Positions 17,073 through 23,697 of a stretch of 27,546 bases of DNA are shown one piece after another (positions within the stretch are counted from its first letter, which is position 1; every line of letters begins with the position of its first letter). The stretch lies in the NCBI GenBank assembly GCA_034435955.1, contig DAOTWA010000086.1, positions 1 to 27,546 of the forward strand. The letters are read 5' to 3'. The position numbers and the translations under genes were made by a program. The notes below the pieces were generated by a model, which was given only the letters and a program-made list of their open reading frames with translations, was not told the origin of the DNA and did not search any database. This stretch comes from DAOTWA01 sp034435955 (GTDB lineage Bacteria; Chloroflexota; Anaerolineae; Anaerolineales; Anaerolineaceae).

Positions 17073-17522
17073 CTATCCTCCCATTTCCCGTCGGCCGCGG
17101 CTCATGCGCATGAAGGCCATGCACATTGCACCGAGTGTGGTGAACAAAGCGATGCCGAGCTTGGTGCGGTCGATGATCGGATGCACCTGCACACCCTGCG
17201 TCCCGACCTCCACCACCGCCACCGGGCGAGCGTTCGACCCGCCACCGCCTCCGCCGCCGACACCCGCGCCTGTCTCTTCCTTCTTCGTCTCCTCTCCCTC
17301 GGCGGCAAACGCGCGCTGGCGGGGTCCCATACCAGCGGCGAAGCCATATCCGCCCCCTGCGACGACCTCGGCAGCGGTGATGACCAGAATATCACCCTGG
17401 GTAATCGGCTGGCTGTAAACAGCCGAGTTGCGCGCGGCTCCAAACAGCTTTTCCCCCAGCTCAGCGACGATCTCCTCGGCGCGCGTATAGTGCCTGTCCA
17501 TGTCCACAGGTTGTTCGCTCAT
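17073..17522 (-). CDS. gerW: GerW/YtfJ-family protein
   Basis: The 149-residue protein matches the GerW (Spore_YtfJ, PF09579) family: YSQPITQGDILVITAAEVVAGGGYGFAAG, a glycine-rich central loop with a run of Gly (about residues 88-96), then PVAVVEVGTQGVQVHPIIDRTK. In Bacillus, GerW is needed for spore germination in some conditions, but the family is widespread in bacteria that do not sporulate and has no known general role. Unlike short members, this one ends with a hydrophobic segment (about 122-140) and a basic tail, so it may be membrane-attached. It sits between two small membrane proteins with gaps of 2 and 4 bp. Its ribosome site AAGGAG is inside the end of the upstream gene. Confidence 0.9.
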   Translation of the reverse strand: MSEQPVDMDRHYTRAEEIVAELGEKLFGAARNSAVYSQPITQGDILVITAAEVVAGGGYGFAAGMGPRQRAFAAEGEETKKEETGAGVGGGGGGGSNARPVAVVEVGTQGVQVHPIIDRTKLGIALFTTLGAMCMAFMRMSRGRREMGG

Positions 17523-17524
17523 GG

Positions 17525-17809
17525 CTATCTCCTTTTATTTTTCGTCCCGCCTTCGAAGGCCAGCAATCCGAAGACCAGGCTCAACAATCCCAGCCCCCAC
17601 AGGATCAGGCGGGTGTAATCGATGATCCAAATGCGTCGGAGCTGCCCGCCCTGTTCGACGGTGACCCAGGCGGGGCGATTCCAAACGAACCCGCCGAAAG
17701 GCAGGCGCAATACCAGCGCCTGCGAGACCGCCGTGATGCGCCGATCTCCAACCTGAATCGGCTCAGCCTCAGCGGTGCGCCATTGTAATATGGGAATGGA
17801 TTTCTTCAT
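17525..17809 (-). CDS. Small protein with one membrane helix, first gene of the GerW operon
   Basis: The start at ATG 17809 (MKKSIPILQW) is chosen because AAGGAGG lies five bases upstream; the open frame continues further up but without a ribosome site. The 94 residues contain a beta-rich part (PIQVGDRRITAVSQALVLRLPFGGFVWNRPAWVTVEQGG) and one C-terminal membrane helix (about 67-85) with a basic end. I do not recognise the family. The stop codon is two bases before the GerW start, giving a compact three-gene operon read from the promoter at 17855-17883. Confidence 0.8.
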   Translation of the reverse strand: MKKSIPILQWRTAEAEPIQVGDRRITAVSQALVLRLPFGGFVWNRPAWVTVEQGGQLRRIWIIDYTRLILWGLGLLSLVFGLLAFEGGTKNKRR

Positions 17810-17854
17810 CCATCCTCCTTGCCCATCACCAGGATTGGTCAACCAGACACACTG

Positions 17855-17883
17855 AGTATAGAATATCGTCGGGGTAGATGCAA
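17855..17883 (-). promoter_or_regulatory. Promoter of the GerW operon
   Basis: On the minus strand a -35 TTGCAT (17878-17883) and a -10 TATACT (17855-17860) are separated by 17 bp, about 46 bases upstream of the first start codon. Confidence 0.7.
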
Positions 17884-17904
17884 GCGCCGCTTGCAAGCAG
17901 GCAA

Positions 17905-17945
17905 AGAAAACAAAAACCCGCCCCTCAAATGCTCGGGGCGGGTTT
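17905..17945 (-). terminator. Intrinsic terminator of the CBS-domain gene
   Basis: AAACCCGCCCC (17914-17924) and GGGGCGGGTTT (17935-17945) form an 11-bp perfect stem; on the minus strand the stem is followed by TTTTTGTTTTC (17905-17916). It lies just past the CBS gene stop codon (17972) and is the clearest terminator in the window. Confidence 0.93.
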
Positions 17946-17971
17946 GAAATCGATCCACAAGGCGGAAAATG

Positions 17972-18415
17972 TCACTCGGAGGTCTTATTGCCGATCACCT
18001 GGGACTCCAACTCTTTAATCGTCTCCCGCTGCTTGTAGATGATGCTTTTAACGATGTCTCCAATCGAAACCACGCCGATGACCTCATCATTGACCATCAC
18101 AGGCAGGTGGCGAATGCGCTTGGTGGTCATCAGGTGCATGCATTCCTCCACAGTCTGATCGGGGTGCACGGTGAACACAGTGGCGCTCATCACCTCGCGC
18201 ACTGGCGTGTCCTTGGAAGCCTTGCCTTTCAAGATCAGCTTGCGGGCATAATCCCGCTCGGAGAAAATGCCCACCAGCTTGTTATCCACCATGACCAACA
18301 GCGCACCCACGTCTTTTTCGGCCATCAAGCGGAGCGCATCGAACACAGAAGCGTCCGGTGAGATCGACCAGACGTCGCGACCTTTCACCTCAAGGATATG
18401 CCTCACGGTCTTCAT
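17972..18415 (-). CDS. Two-CBS-domain protein
   Basis: The 147-residue protein consists of a CBS pair: CBS1 at about 8-62 (VWSISPDASVFDALRLM, VGIFSERDYARKL) and CBS2 at about 72-128 (VFTVHPDQTVEECMHLM, RIRHLPVM, VIGVVSIGDIVK), then a helical tail. CBS pairs bind adenosine nucleotides such as AMP, ATP or SAM and sense energy state. Stand-alone proteins of this type are common, and their partners usually unknown. ATG 18415 has AAGGAGG upstream. The gene is a single transcription unit, with a -10 box TATAAT at 18465-18470 and a strong terminator after it. Confidence 0.93.
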   Translation of the reverse strand: MKTVRHILEVKGRDVWSISPDASVFDALRLMAEKDVGALLVMVDNKLVGIFSERDYARKLILKGKASKDTPVREVMSATVFTVHPDQTVEECMHLMTTKRIRHLPVMVNDEVIGVVSIGDIVKSIIYKQRETIKELESQVIGNKTSE

Positions 18416-18794
18416 TGCCGCCTCCTTAAATCAAAGCAATATTCAAACCGCGTCCACCCTTTATATTATAAATCTAACTCAAACAAAAGCGACCTGCAAT
18501 CACCTATTCGGGTGTCTTTACGCATGCGCGAACGGACTAATCAAGGTGATCTCGACCGGGACCGCTTTTAGCCGATCCATCTGATGCGGCGGGATGTTGG
18601 GATCAGCATGCCAAGGGATGCGCACGACGGGCAGGCAGCACCAGAGTGAGATCTTTTCCGCCAACCGGAGGCCGGTTTGGTGACGCGCCCAGGGCAGGCG
18701 TCCTTGAAACACTTAACGCCGTCTGCCGGCCTTCGGGCGGACAGCGCCTGCCGATGGCGCAGACTGCGATCTCCACGGCATTAGCGGCTGTCCC
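18416..18794. other. Intergenic region between sodX and the CBS gene
   Basis: The 379 bp hold the CBS promoter (-10 TATAAT at 18465-18470, minus strand; the -35 is unclear) and, nearer sodX, a GC-rich hairpin GTCTGCC/GGCGGAC (18721-18742) without a U-run that may end the sodN-sodX transcript. A 64-codon frame on the minus strand (18518-18712) begins with GTG directly after a stop codon, has no ribosome site and resembles nothing I know, so it is not called. Confidence 0.5.
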
Positions 18795-19094
18795 TTACAC
18801 TCCTCCTCGCACGTGCCAAATCACTTTCCCGATCAAGTCTCTGTGCCTCAACGCCCCAAAGCTCCGGCTGTCGAGCGAATCCTCATCCGTGCCGAGCACG
18901 AACAACTCGCCTTGATCGTTGTCGACCCTGTGGACACGCTTGATCATCACCCCGTAGGGTTCGCGCTGGAAGACCACCAGGTCTCCAGGCCGCAACGACC
19001 TTCGCAGAAGCGGAGTGCAGGCGACGACCACAAAATCACCCGGGCGGACATCAGGCTGCAGGCTGTGGCCGCGGACCTTGAGGATCTTGAACAT
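18795..19094 (-). CDS. sodX: SodX, S26-type signal peptidase maturing nickel SOD
   Basis: SodX-type peptidases are thought to remove the leader of nickel superoxide dismutase and so expose the His that binds nickel. The 99-residue protein has the S24/S26 serine peptidase core: GHSLQP with nucleophile Ser11, RPGDLVVFQ, and IKRVHRV with general-base Lys52, then GTDEDSLDSR and GKVIWHVR. It lacks an obvious membrane anchor and is much shorter than LepB, as expected for this group. ATG 19094 overlaps the sodN stop codon (TGATG), so translation is coupled; a GTG three bases earlier is an alternative start. Position next to sodN makes the role nearly certain. Confidence 0.92.
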   Translation of the reverse strand: MFKILKVRGHSLQPDVRPGDFVVVACTPLLRRSLRPGDLVVFQREPYGVMIKRVHRVDNDQGELFVLGTDEDSLDSRSFGALRHRDLIGKVIWHVRGGV

Positions 19095-19594
19095 CACAGC
19101 GCCGGGTAGACGACTTCTTCGCCGGGCTTGTAGGGCGCCTTGACGCGTTTCGTGGCGATGCCCTTGGTCGCCCAGAAGATCTCGGCGAACTGGTTAACCG
19201 CCGCGAGCAGTTCCAGGGCCGTTTCCCGATCGGAAGATTGGCGCGCCTTGGAACCGAGCTGCATGATCTTATGCACCAGGCCGTGCAGCTCGGGATACTT
19301 CTCCAGGTGCTCGGCCTTTATATAATCGCCCCAGATCACGCGGATCTCGCGCTTACACAGCTCGGCGTGCTCTTCTTTGACGGCTATGTAGCGCGCCATG
19401 CTGTTATGGTAAGTCAGGTTTTCAACTTTAGGGGCCTGGTCCAGCTCGGTCATCAAATCCACCATGCGGATGACCGTCAAGGCGGCGAGCTGCGCCAGAT
19501 GGGGATCATAGATGCCGCAGGGGATGTCGCAGTGAGCGCTGGCCTCGTCAAAATGAAAGACACGATCCATTTTTTCCAAGATGGAATGGAACAT
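19094..19594 (-). CDS. sodN: Nickel superoxide dismutase precursor
   Basis: NiSOD (EC 1.15.1.1) converts superoxide to oxygen and hydrogen peroxide. The 166-residue precursor carries the nickel hook HCDIPCGIYDP beginning at residue 21. After removal of the 20-residue leader (ending EASA), His21 becomes residue 1 and Cys22 and Cys26 become the Cys2 and Cys6 nickel ligands. The rest matches the four-helix NiSOD fold (LAALTVIRMVDLM, AELCKREIRVIWGDYIK, EKYPELHGLVHKIM, QFAEIFWATKG). About 18-20 residues extend past the usual end of the Streptomyces enzyme (VKAPYKPGEEVVYP). ATG 19594 has AGGAGG upstream, and the sodX gene overlaps its end. The leader has no Sec or Tat signal, so the enzyme is probably cytoplasmic. 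Confidence 0.96.
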   Translation of the reverse strand: MFHSILEKMDRVFHFDEASAHCDIPCGIYDPHLAQLAALTVIRMVDLMTELDQAPKVENLTYHNSMARYIAVKEEHAELCKREIRVIWGDYIKAEHLEKYPELHGLVHKIMQLGSKARQSSDRETALELLAAVNQFAEIFWATKGIATKRVKAPYKPGEEVVYPAL

Positions 19595-19673
19595 ATTTCC
19601 CTCCTCTTTCTGGCTGAAAATGTCATGTACCTCCCCAACCCCGCAGGTTCAGGCGAGGAAAAGACGCAATTTC

Positions 19674-19702
19674 ATCATATAAACGCAGGGAAGCTTTGTC
19701 AA
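19674..19702 (-). promoter_or_regulatory. sodN promoter
   Basis: On the minus strand a perfect -35 TTGACA (19697-19702), a 17-bp spacer and a -10 TATGAT (19674-19679) form a strong promoter about 80 bases before the sodN ATG. No clear Fur/Nur-type palindrome was recognised over it. Confidence 0.85.
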
Positions 19703-19757
19703 GCGGGTGAGAGCTTCAATAAGGCTTTTTTCTTATATAGTGATAGGATCATTCTTA

Positions 19758-21182
19758 TCAGAACGGACTGTTGGCCGCCAGGTCTTCCCCCAAATAGAGG
19801 AGGATGTCGGCCTGGGCCGACTGGTTGAAATCCTCGTAAATCTCACCGGGGGAGACCTTCAGCAGGTTGATCAGGAAGCGGGTGGTGTACGGATCGTAGG
19901 TCTGTTCGACCAGGCGGGTCTTGGCGCGGGTCTGGCTGCCCTGGGCTGTCTGGATCACGTTCAGCCCCTGGTCTTTGAGGTAAGCGGCCACACGATCGGC
20001 CAGGGATGGGTCGCCGCTCTCATTCACCAGGCTGATGCGGGCGTTCTCCGCCAGGATCAGCTCCCCGGTGGTCATCCCCCGCCCGGATGATCCGGATGAA
20101 GTGAAGATTTGATCGCGCAGGGCGCGGATGGCATTCATGTCAGGGATATAAATGTCCTCCCCATCGGGCGATTTGCCGAGGGACACTTCGTGCGGACCGA
20201 TCGCAGCGCTGTTGATATTGCCGGAGGGTATTTCCGCGGCCAGCCAGGCGAGCTGGATGGCCTGCTGCAGGCTGATGTTGGTTTGGACGTCCTGCTGAAT
20301 TCTGGCAAAAAGGCCCGGGGCCTTGAGCACCAGACGGGGGAGCGCGCCAACGTTGAGAATGCGGTCCCGCACAGCGAGAATCACCTGTTGCTGGCGCGCC
20401 ATGCGGTCGAAATCGTCACCCTGGGTGTAGCGGTTGCGGGCATAGGCCAGCGCCAGGGCGCCGTCCAGATGCTGGACTCCCGGCTCGAGCACCACCGTGT
20501 TACCTGGACCGATCGGGTCGATCTTGATCTGTTGGGGCACGTTCACGTCGATGCCGCCGATTTCGTCAATGAACGCCTGGAAGGCGTCGAAATCGACCCG
20601 GACGTAAAAATTGATCGGCACACCGAGCAACTGCTCGACCGTGCGCATGGCCAGCCCTGGTCCGCCGCCCGGCATTTTGTAGAGCTCGCCGAAGCGATAG
20701 GCGGTGTTGATCTTCTGCTCCCCCTGGATGCCCGGGATGGGCACCCACAAATCCCGCGGGATAGAGAGGATGCCGGCCGTCCGGGCGAGCGGGTCGATGG
20801 TAAGCAGGATCATGGTATCCGTGCGCGGCGGTCCGACCCGGTCAGGGCTCTGCCAGTCGGCCGAATCGACGCCCAGGACAAGGACGGTCACCCGAGTCTT
20901 TCCGTCCCACGGATCGGGCGTGGGCAGGATGATGGTGGGGGTAGGAGAAGGAACGGCTGGAAAGGAAGGACCGCCAGCCTCGCGCGGCGGGATCAGAGGA
21001 GCGCTGCCGAAGCCCATTCCAGAGGAAGCGGCATCCAGCCGGGATGCGCGTCGGCTGGCCAGGCTCAGGCTGACGCCGACGATGGCGGTCAGGAATAAGA
21101 TGGCAACGAGTATCCCCGCGCCTCGCCCGAACCTGGCGACACAGGCGCTTACGGATGACCGGTTGATGTGAGGGAACTTCAT
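19758..21182 (-). CDS. LCP family glycopolymer transferase, second paralogue
   Basis: The 474-residue protein has the same plan as the LCP protein at 6949-8370: an N-terminal membrane segment (about 20-45), a Pro-rich linker (VPSPTPTIILPTP), an LCP domain with PPRTDTM (Arg120), SIPRD, KINTAYRF, and LAYARNRYTQGDDFDRMARQQ, then a LytR_C domain starting around ARISLVNESGDPSLADRV. The conserved Arg and Asp residues are intact, so it is probably active. ATG 21182 is chosen; a GTG two codons upstream is possible. The ribosome site is weak. A 9-base-loop hairpin lies in the leader (21210-21232). It stands alone between sodN and the aldolase gene. It may use a different polymer from its paralogue (inference). 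Confidence 0.93.
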   Translation of the reverse strand: MKFPHINRSSVSACVARFGRGAGILVAILFLTAIVGVSLSLASRRASRLDAASSGMGFGSAPLIPPREAGGPSFPAVPSPTPTIILPTPDPWDGKTRVTVLVLGVDSADWQSPDRVGPPRTDTMILLTIDPLARTAGILSIPRDLWVPIPGIQGEQKINTAYRFGELYKMPGGGPGLAMRTVEQLLGVPINFYVRVDFDAFQAFIDEIGGIDVNVPQQIKIDPIGPGNTVVLEPGVQHLDGALALAYARNRYTQGDDFDRMARQQQVILAVRDRILNVGALPRLVLKAPGLFARIQQDVQTNISLQQAIQLAWLAAEIPSGNINSAAIGPHEVSLGKSPDGEDIYIPDMNAIRALRDQIFTSSGSSGRGMTTGELILAENARISLVNESGDPSLADRVAAYLKDQGLNVIQTAQGSQTRAKTRLVEQTYDPYTTRFLINLLKVSPGEIYEDFNQSAQADILLYLGEDLAANSPF

Positions 21183-21592
21183 CGGCACAACTTCAGATCT
21201 GTTCAGGCCGGCAACCTGCTTTCAGGGTTGCCACCTGTCTGCCGCCCCGTCCCGGCTCCGTCCCCCTCGCCACTGGACGGCGGAGGTGGTTTCGACCGAA
21301 TCCATTGTAACTCAACCGGCTGAAACGAACATTAATCCCAATGTTCTACTACCTGGTAATCTCCCTCCTGGATGCCACCTCCTGGGCGAAGCCCTTCTTA
21401 TGCCCGGTTTTATGGACAGCGCCTATCTCTGCCTCGCCCCCTATATCCCTGTATCCCCCCCTTTAGAAGAGGGGGACCGGGTGTGATGCGGACATACGGC
21501 AGGGCGCATGGCAAGCTCCCGCACGCCGGCCCGGGTATTGACGCTCCAGCACTCCTGGGCGCGATATCTCGCGCACTACGAACTGAAAACCG
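21183..21592. other. Intergenic region upstream of the second LCP gene
   Basis: About 410 bp contain no convincing gene. Two structures stand out. A perfect 7-bp hairpin GGCAACC/GGTTGCC (21210-21232) sits 28 bases before the LCP start and may affect its translation. A C-run/G-run hairpin (21457-21475, CCCCC with TTT, loop, GGGGG) lies 118 bp past the aldolase stop codon; it lacks a U-run and resembles the short C-rich/G-rich dispersed repeats common in such genomes. A weak -10, TACAAT, is on the minus strand near 21310. Confidence 0.5.
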
Positions 21593-22405
21593 TCAGTACA
21601 CCCGCTGCTGGATGCCGTAACGACGGCACAGAGCCACCAGATCTTCCGGCGGTATGCCCTGGCTCGGTTCGCCGAGCTGCAGGTTCATGTACTCGTAGCG
21701 GGCGGCGGTCTCGGCGTATTCGACCAGGTCATTAGCGCTGCGCAAGCTGACTTCGGAGCGGCTTACCACCCCGTGCTTGGCCCAGATCACAATGCGGTGA
21801 TCGCGCATGACCCTGAGCGTGGCTTCCATCTGCTCGCTGGAACCCTGCATCGTGTACGGTATTAAGCCGATGCCTTCCGGCATGTGCGCCAGTGTCTCCG
21901 GCTCCCAACGCATCAAGCGCTGGTTGAATTCCACCTCGTTGGCGTAGCGGGGAAGATGACTCAGAAAGGTCAGATGGATGGGCTGTGAGTGCAGGACAGC
22001 ATGGTAATCCAGGTTTCTTTGCGAGACCCGGTCGTCGTGAATGGCCAGGTGCGAGTTGAACTCGCTGGTCGGGCGCAGTTGGACGGCGGTAAATTGAGTG
22101 GCCCGCTCCCCGCCAGGATGGATGCGCAGAAAGCAGAGCGTCTTTTCCGGCCAGCGTCCCACATCGCGCAAGCGGCGCCCGGTACCGGTCACCGCCACCC
22201 ACCCATCGGCCAGCGCTGGAGATCGTACCGGCAGGTCCACCTCCGCCTGCAAGGGGAAACGAGATTCGACCCCCTCCAAAGCGCGCACGAAGATGGAGAG
22301 ATTCCCGGCTGCGCCCTCGGCTGCGTCCAGCTCGGTTTGGCGAATCCCCACCTCGGCCAATTCATCGATGATCTCATCAACCGATATTGCTGTGGTCGCG
22401 CTCAT
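21593..22405 (-). CDS. RhaD-like class II aldolase/adducin-family protein
   Basis: The 270 residues align along their length with rhamnulose-1-phosphate aldolase: AAGNLSIFV (about 32-40), TGTGRRLRD, SEFNSHLAIH (Glu115, matching catalytic Glu117 of E. coli RhaD), LHSQPIHLTFLSHL (His139) and WAKHGVV (His211). In RhaD the zinc ligands are His141, His143 and His212; here the middle one is Gln141. It therefore belongs to the family but may bind metal differently or use another sugar phosphate. No sugar-catabolism neighbours (kinase, isomerase) are present, so the substrate is unknown. ATG 22405 has CAGGAG upstream, and a promoter is at 22467-22497. Confidence 0.85.
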   Translation of the reverse strand: MSATTAISVDEIIDELAEVGIRQTELDAAEGAAGNLSIFVRALEGVESRFPLQAEVDLPVRSPALADGWVAVTGTGRRLRDVGRWPEKTLCFLRIHPGGERATQFTAVQLRPTSEFNSHLAIHDDRVSQRNLDYHAVLHSQPIHLTFLSHLPRYANEVEFNQRLMRWEPETLAHMPEGIGLIPYTMQGSSEQMEATLRVMRDHRIVIWAKHGVVSRSEVSLRSANDLVEYAETAARYEYMNLQLGEPSQGIPPEDLVALCRRYGIQQRVY

Positions 22406-22466
22406 GCTTTGCTCCTGTCAGGTGTGATCTGCGCAGGCTGGTCGTTCTCAACCAATCATCGGCACA

Positions 22467-22497
22467 ATTTTAACATCAACCCGCGGCATCTCCGCAA
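22467..22497 (-). promoter_or_regulatory. Promoter of the aldolase gene
   Basis: On the minus strand a -35 TTGCGG (22492-22497) and a -10 TAAAAT (22467-22472), spaced 19 bp, lie about 60 bases before the aldolase ATG. The spacing is longer than ideal. Confidence 0.5.
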
Positions 22498-22605
22498 GGC
22501 CGAATGGATGGGAATGTATTTTGAGTCAAATCAAACTCTAAAGCGGGAGGCCTAAGATTAAACGCCGACCCATGCGCTTGGCACCGAAATCTACAGCCCG
22601 ATTGA

Positions 22606-23613
22606 CTAATAAGGAAGGCGGTCGTCGTAACTGTTCAATGCTTTCATATAGTTGGCGCGTTCGAAAGCGGCCGGCTGCGAGACGGCCTGCTGGCTCATGC
22701 TGCCGGTCATCTGGCGGATGGACACATACTCATGCGCCACCAGCCAGGATTCCAGCCCGGCCAGCATCTCGGCGGCGCGCCGCGGGCCGCGCTCGATCAG
22801 CTCAGAGGCGCACATGGCCACTTTCGCCCCCGCCATGACCGCTTTGACGATGTCCTCGGCGGTGTGCACCCCGCCGGTGAGCGCCAGATCAGCGGGCACA
22901 CGGCCGTAAAGGATCGCGATCCAGCGCAGGGGCAACTTCAGATCCAGGGAGGTGCTCAGCACCAGATTCGGCACCACCTCAAGATTCTCGATGTCCAGAT
23001 CGGGCTGGTAGAAGCGATTGAAGAGCACCAGCCCGTTCGCGCCAGCCTCGGCGATGCGGCGGGCGAGGTTGGGCAGCGCGGTAAAGAAGGGGCTCAGCTT
23101 GACCGCCAGAGGGATATGGATCCTGGCGCGCACACTTCGGACCAGTTCCAGGTAGGTGTTTTCGAGCTCCTGGCCATCCAGCTCGGGATTGGTGGGCAGG
23201 TAGTACATGTTAAGCTCGAGAGCGTCGGCGCCGGCCTCCTCAATGAGCCGGGCGTATTCCACCCACCCGCCGGTAGAGATGCCGTTCAGGCTGCCGATGA
23301 CTGGAATACCCACGGCCTTCTTCACCCGCGTCAGGTGTTCCAGATAACTCTGCGGGCCTATGTTATAGTTGTCCAGGTCAGGGAAGAAGGTGAGCGCCTC
23401 GGCGAAGGAATCCGTGCCCTGCGTGAGGAAGTGGTCCAGGGCCAGGCTCTCGTGAGTGATCTGCTCCTCGAAGAGCGAATAGAGGACGATGGCAGATACG
23501 CCGGCATCCGCCAGGCGTTTGGCGCCATCCAGCTTCTTTGAAAGGGGTGAAGCCGAAGCCACCAGGGGGTTCTTGAGCGGCAGTCCCAGATAGGTCGTAC
23601 TCAAATCAACCAT
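22606..23613 (-). CDS. Dihydroorotate dehydrogenase-like flavoprotein
   Basis: The 335-residue protein is a TIM-barrel flavoprotein related to class 1 dihydroorotate dehydrogenase: TTYLGLPLKNPLVASASPLSKK at the N terminus, GIPVIGSLNG, ALELNMYYLPTN, IPLAVKLSPFF, GLVLFNRFY, and LTGGVHTAEDIVKAVMAGAKVAMC at the FMN phosphate site. The active-site loop that reads NxSCPN in true DHODHs is replaced (residues 135-142), so dihydroorotate is unlikely to be the substrate. Members of this subfamily are known as DHODH-like proteins. It begins 84 bp after the PFOR gene in the same direction, with GGAGG seven bases before ATG 23613, so a link to pyruvate or ferredoxin metabolism is plausible but unproven. 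Confidence 0.88.
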   Translation of the reverse strand: MVDLSTTYLGLPLKNPLVASASPLSKKLDGAKRLADAGVSAIVLYSLFEEQITHESLALDHFLTQGTDSFAEALTFFPDLDNYNIGPQSYLEHLTRVKKAVGIPVIGSLNGISTGGWVEYARLIEEAGADALELNMYYLPTNPELDGQELENTYLELVRSVRARIHIPLAVKLSPFFTALPNLARRIAEAGANGLVLFNRFYQPDLDIENLEVVPNLVLSTSLDLKLPLRWIAILYGRVPADLALTGGVHTAEDIVKAVMAGAKVAMCASELIERGPRRAAEMLAGLESWLVAHEYVSIRQMTGSMSQQAVSQPAAFERANYMKALNSYDDRLPY

Positions 23614-23652
23614 TGGTCATCCTCCGTACCCGTTCATCCCATCAGCGGAATG

Positions 23653-23695
23653 TCCAGACAGTTTGCGGGCGCTGAGCGCCCGCAAGACGTCTGGA
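23653..23695 (-). other. Large hairpin between the PFOR and DHODH-like genes
   Basis: TGCGGGCGC (23664-23672) and GCGCCCGCA (23676-23684) form a 9-bp stem with loop TGA, extended by an outer 7-bp stem TCCAGAC/GTCTGGA (23653-23659 and 23689-23695) across a 4-base internal loop. There is no U-run. It starts just after the PFOR stop codon and may protect the 3' end of the upstream mRNA or reduce read-through. Confidence 0.75.
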
Positions 23696-23697
23696 TT

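Noticed and set aside
18518..18712. A 64-codon minus-strand frame between sodX and the CBS gene
   Set aside because: It begins with GTG directly after a stop codon, has no ribosome site and shows no familiar sequence.
20109..21098. A 329-codon open frame on the plus strand opposite the second LCP gene
   Set aside because: Antisense shadow of a strongly conserved coding sequence, with no recognisable domain.
21457..21475. C-run/G-run hairpin as a terminator of the aldolase gene
   Set aside because: It lies 118 bp past the stop codon and has no U-run, so it is listed only as a structure in the intergenic region.
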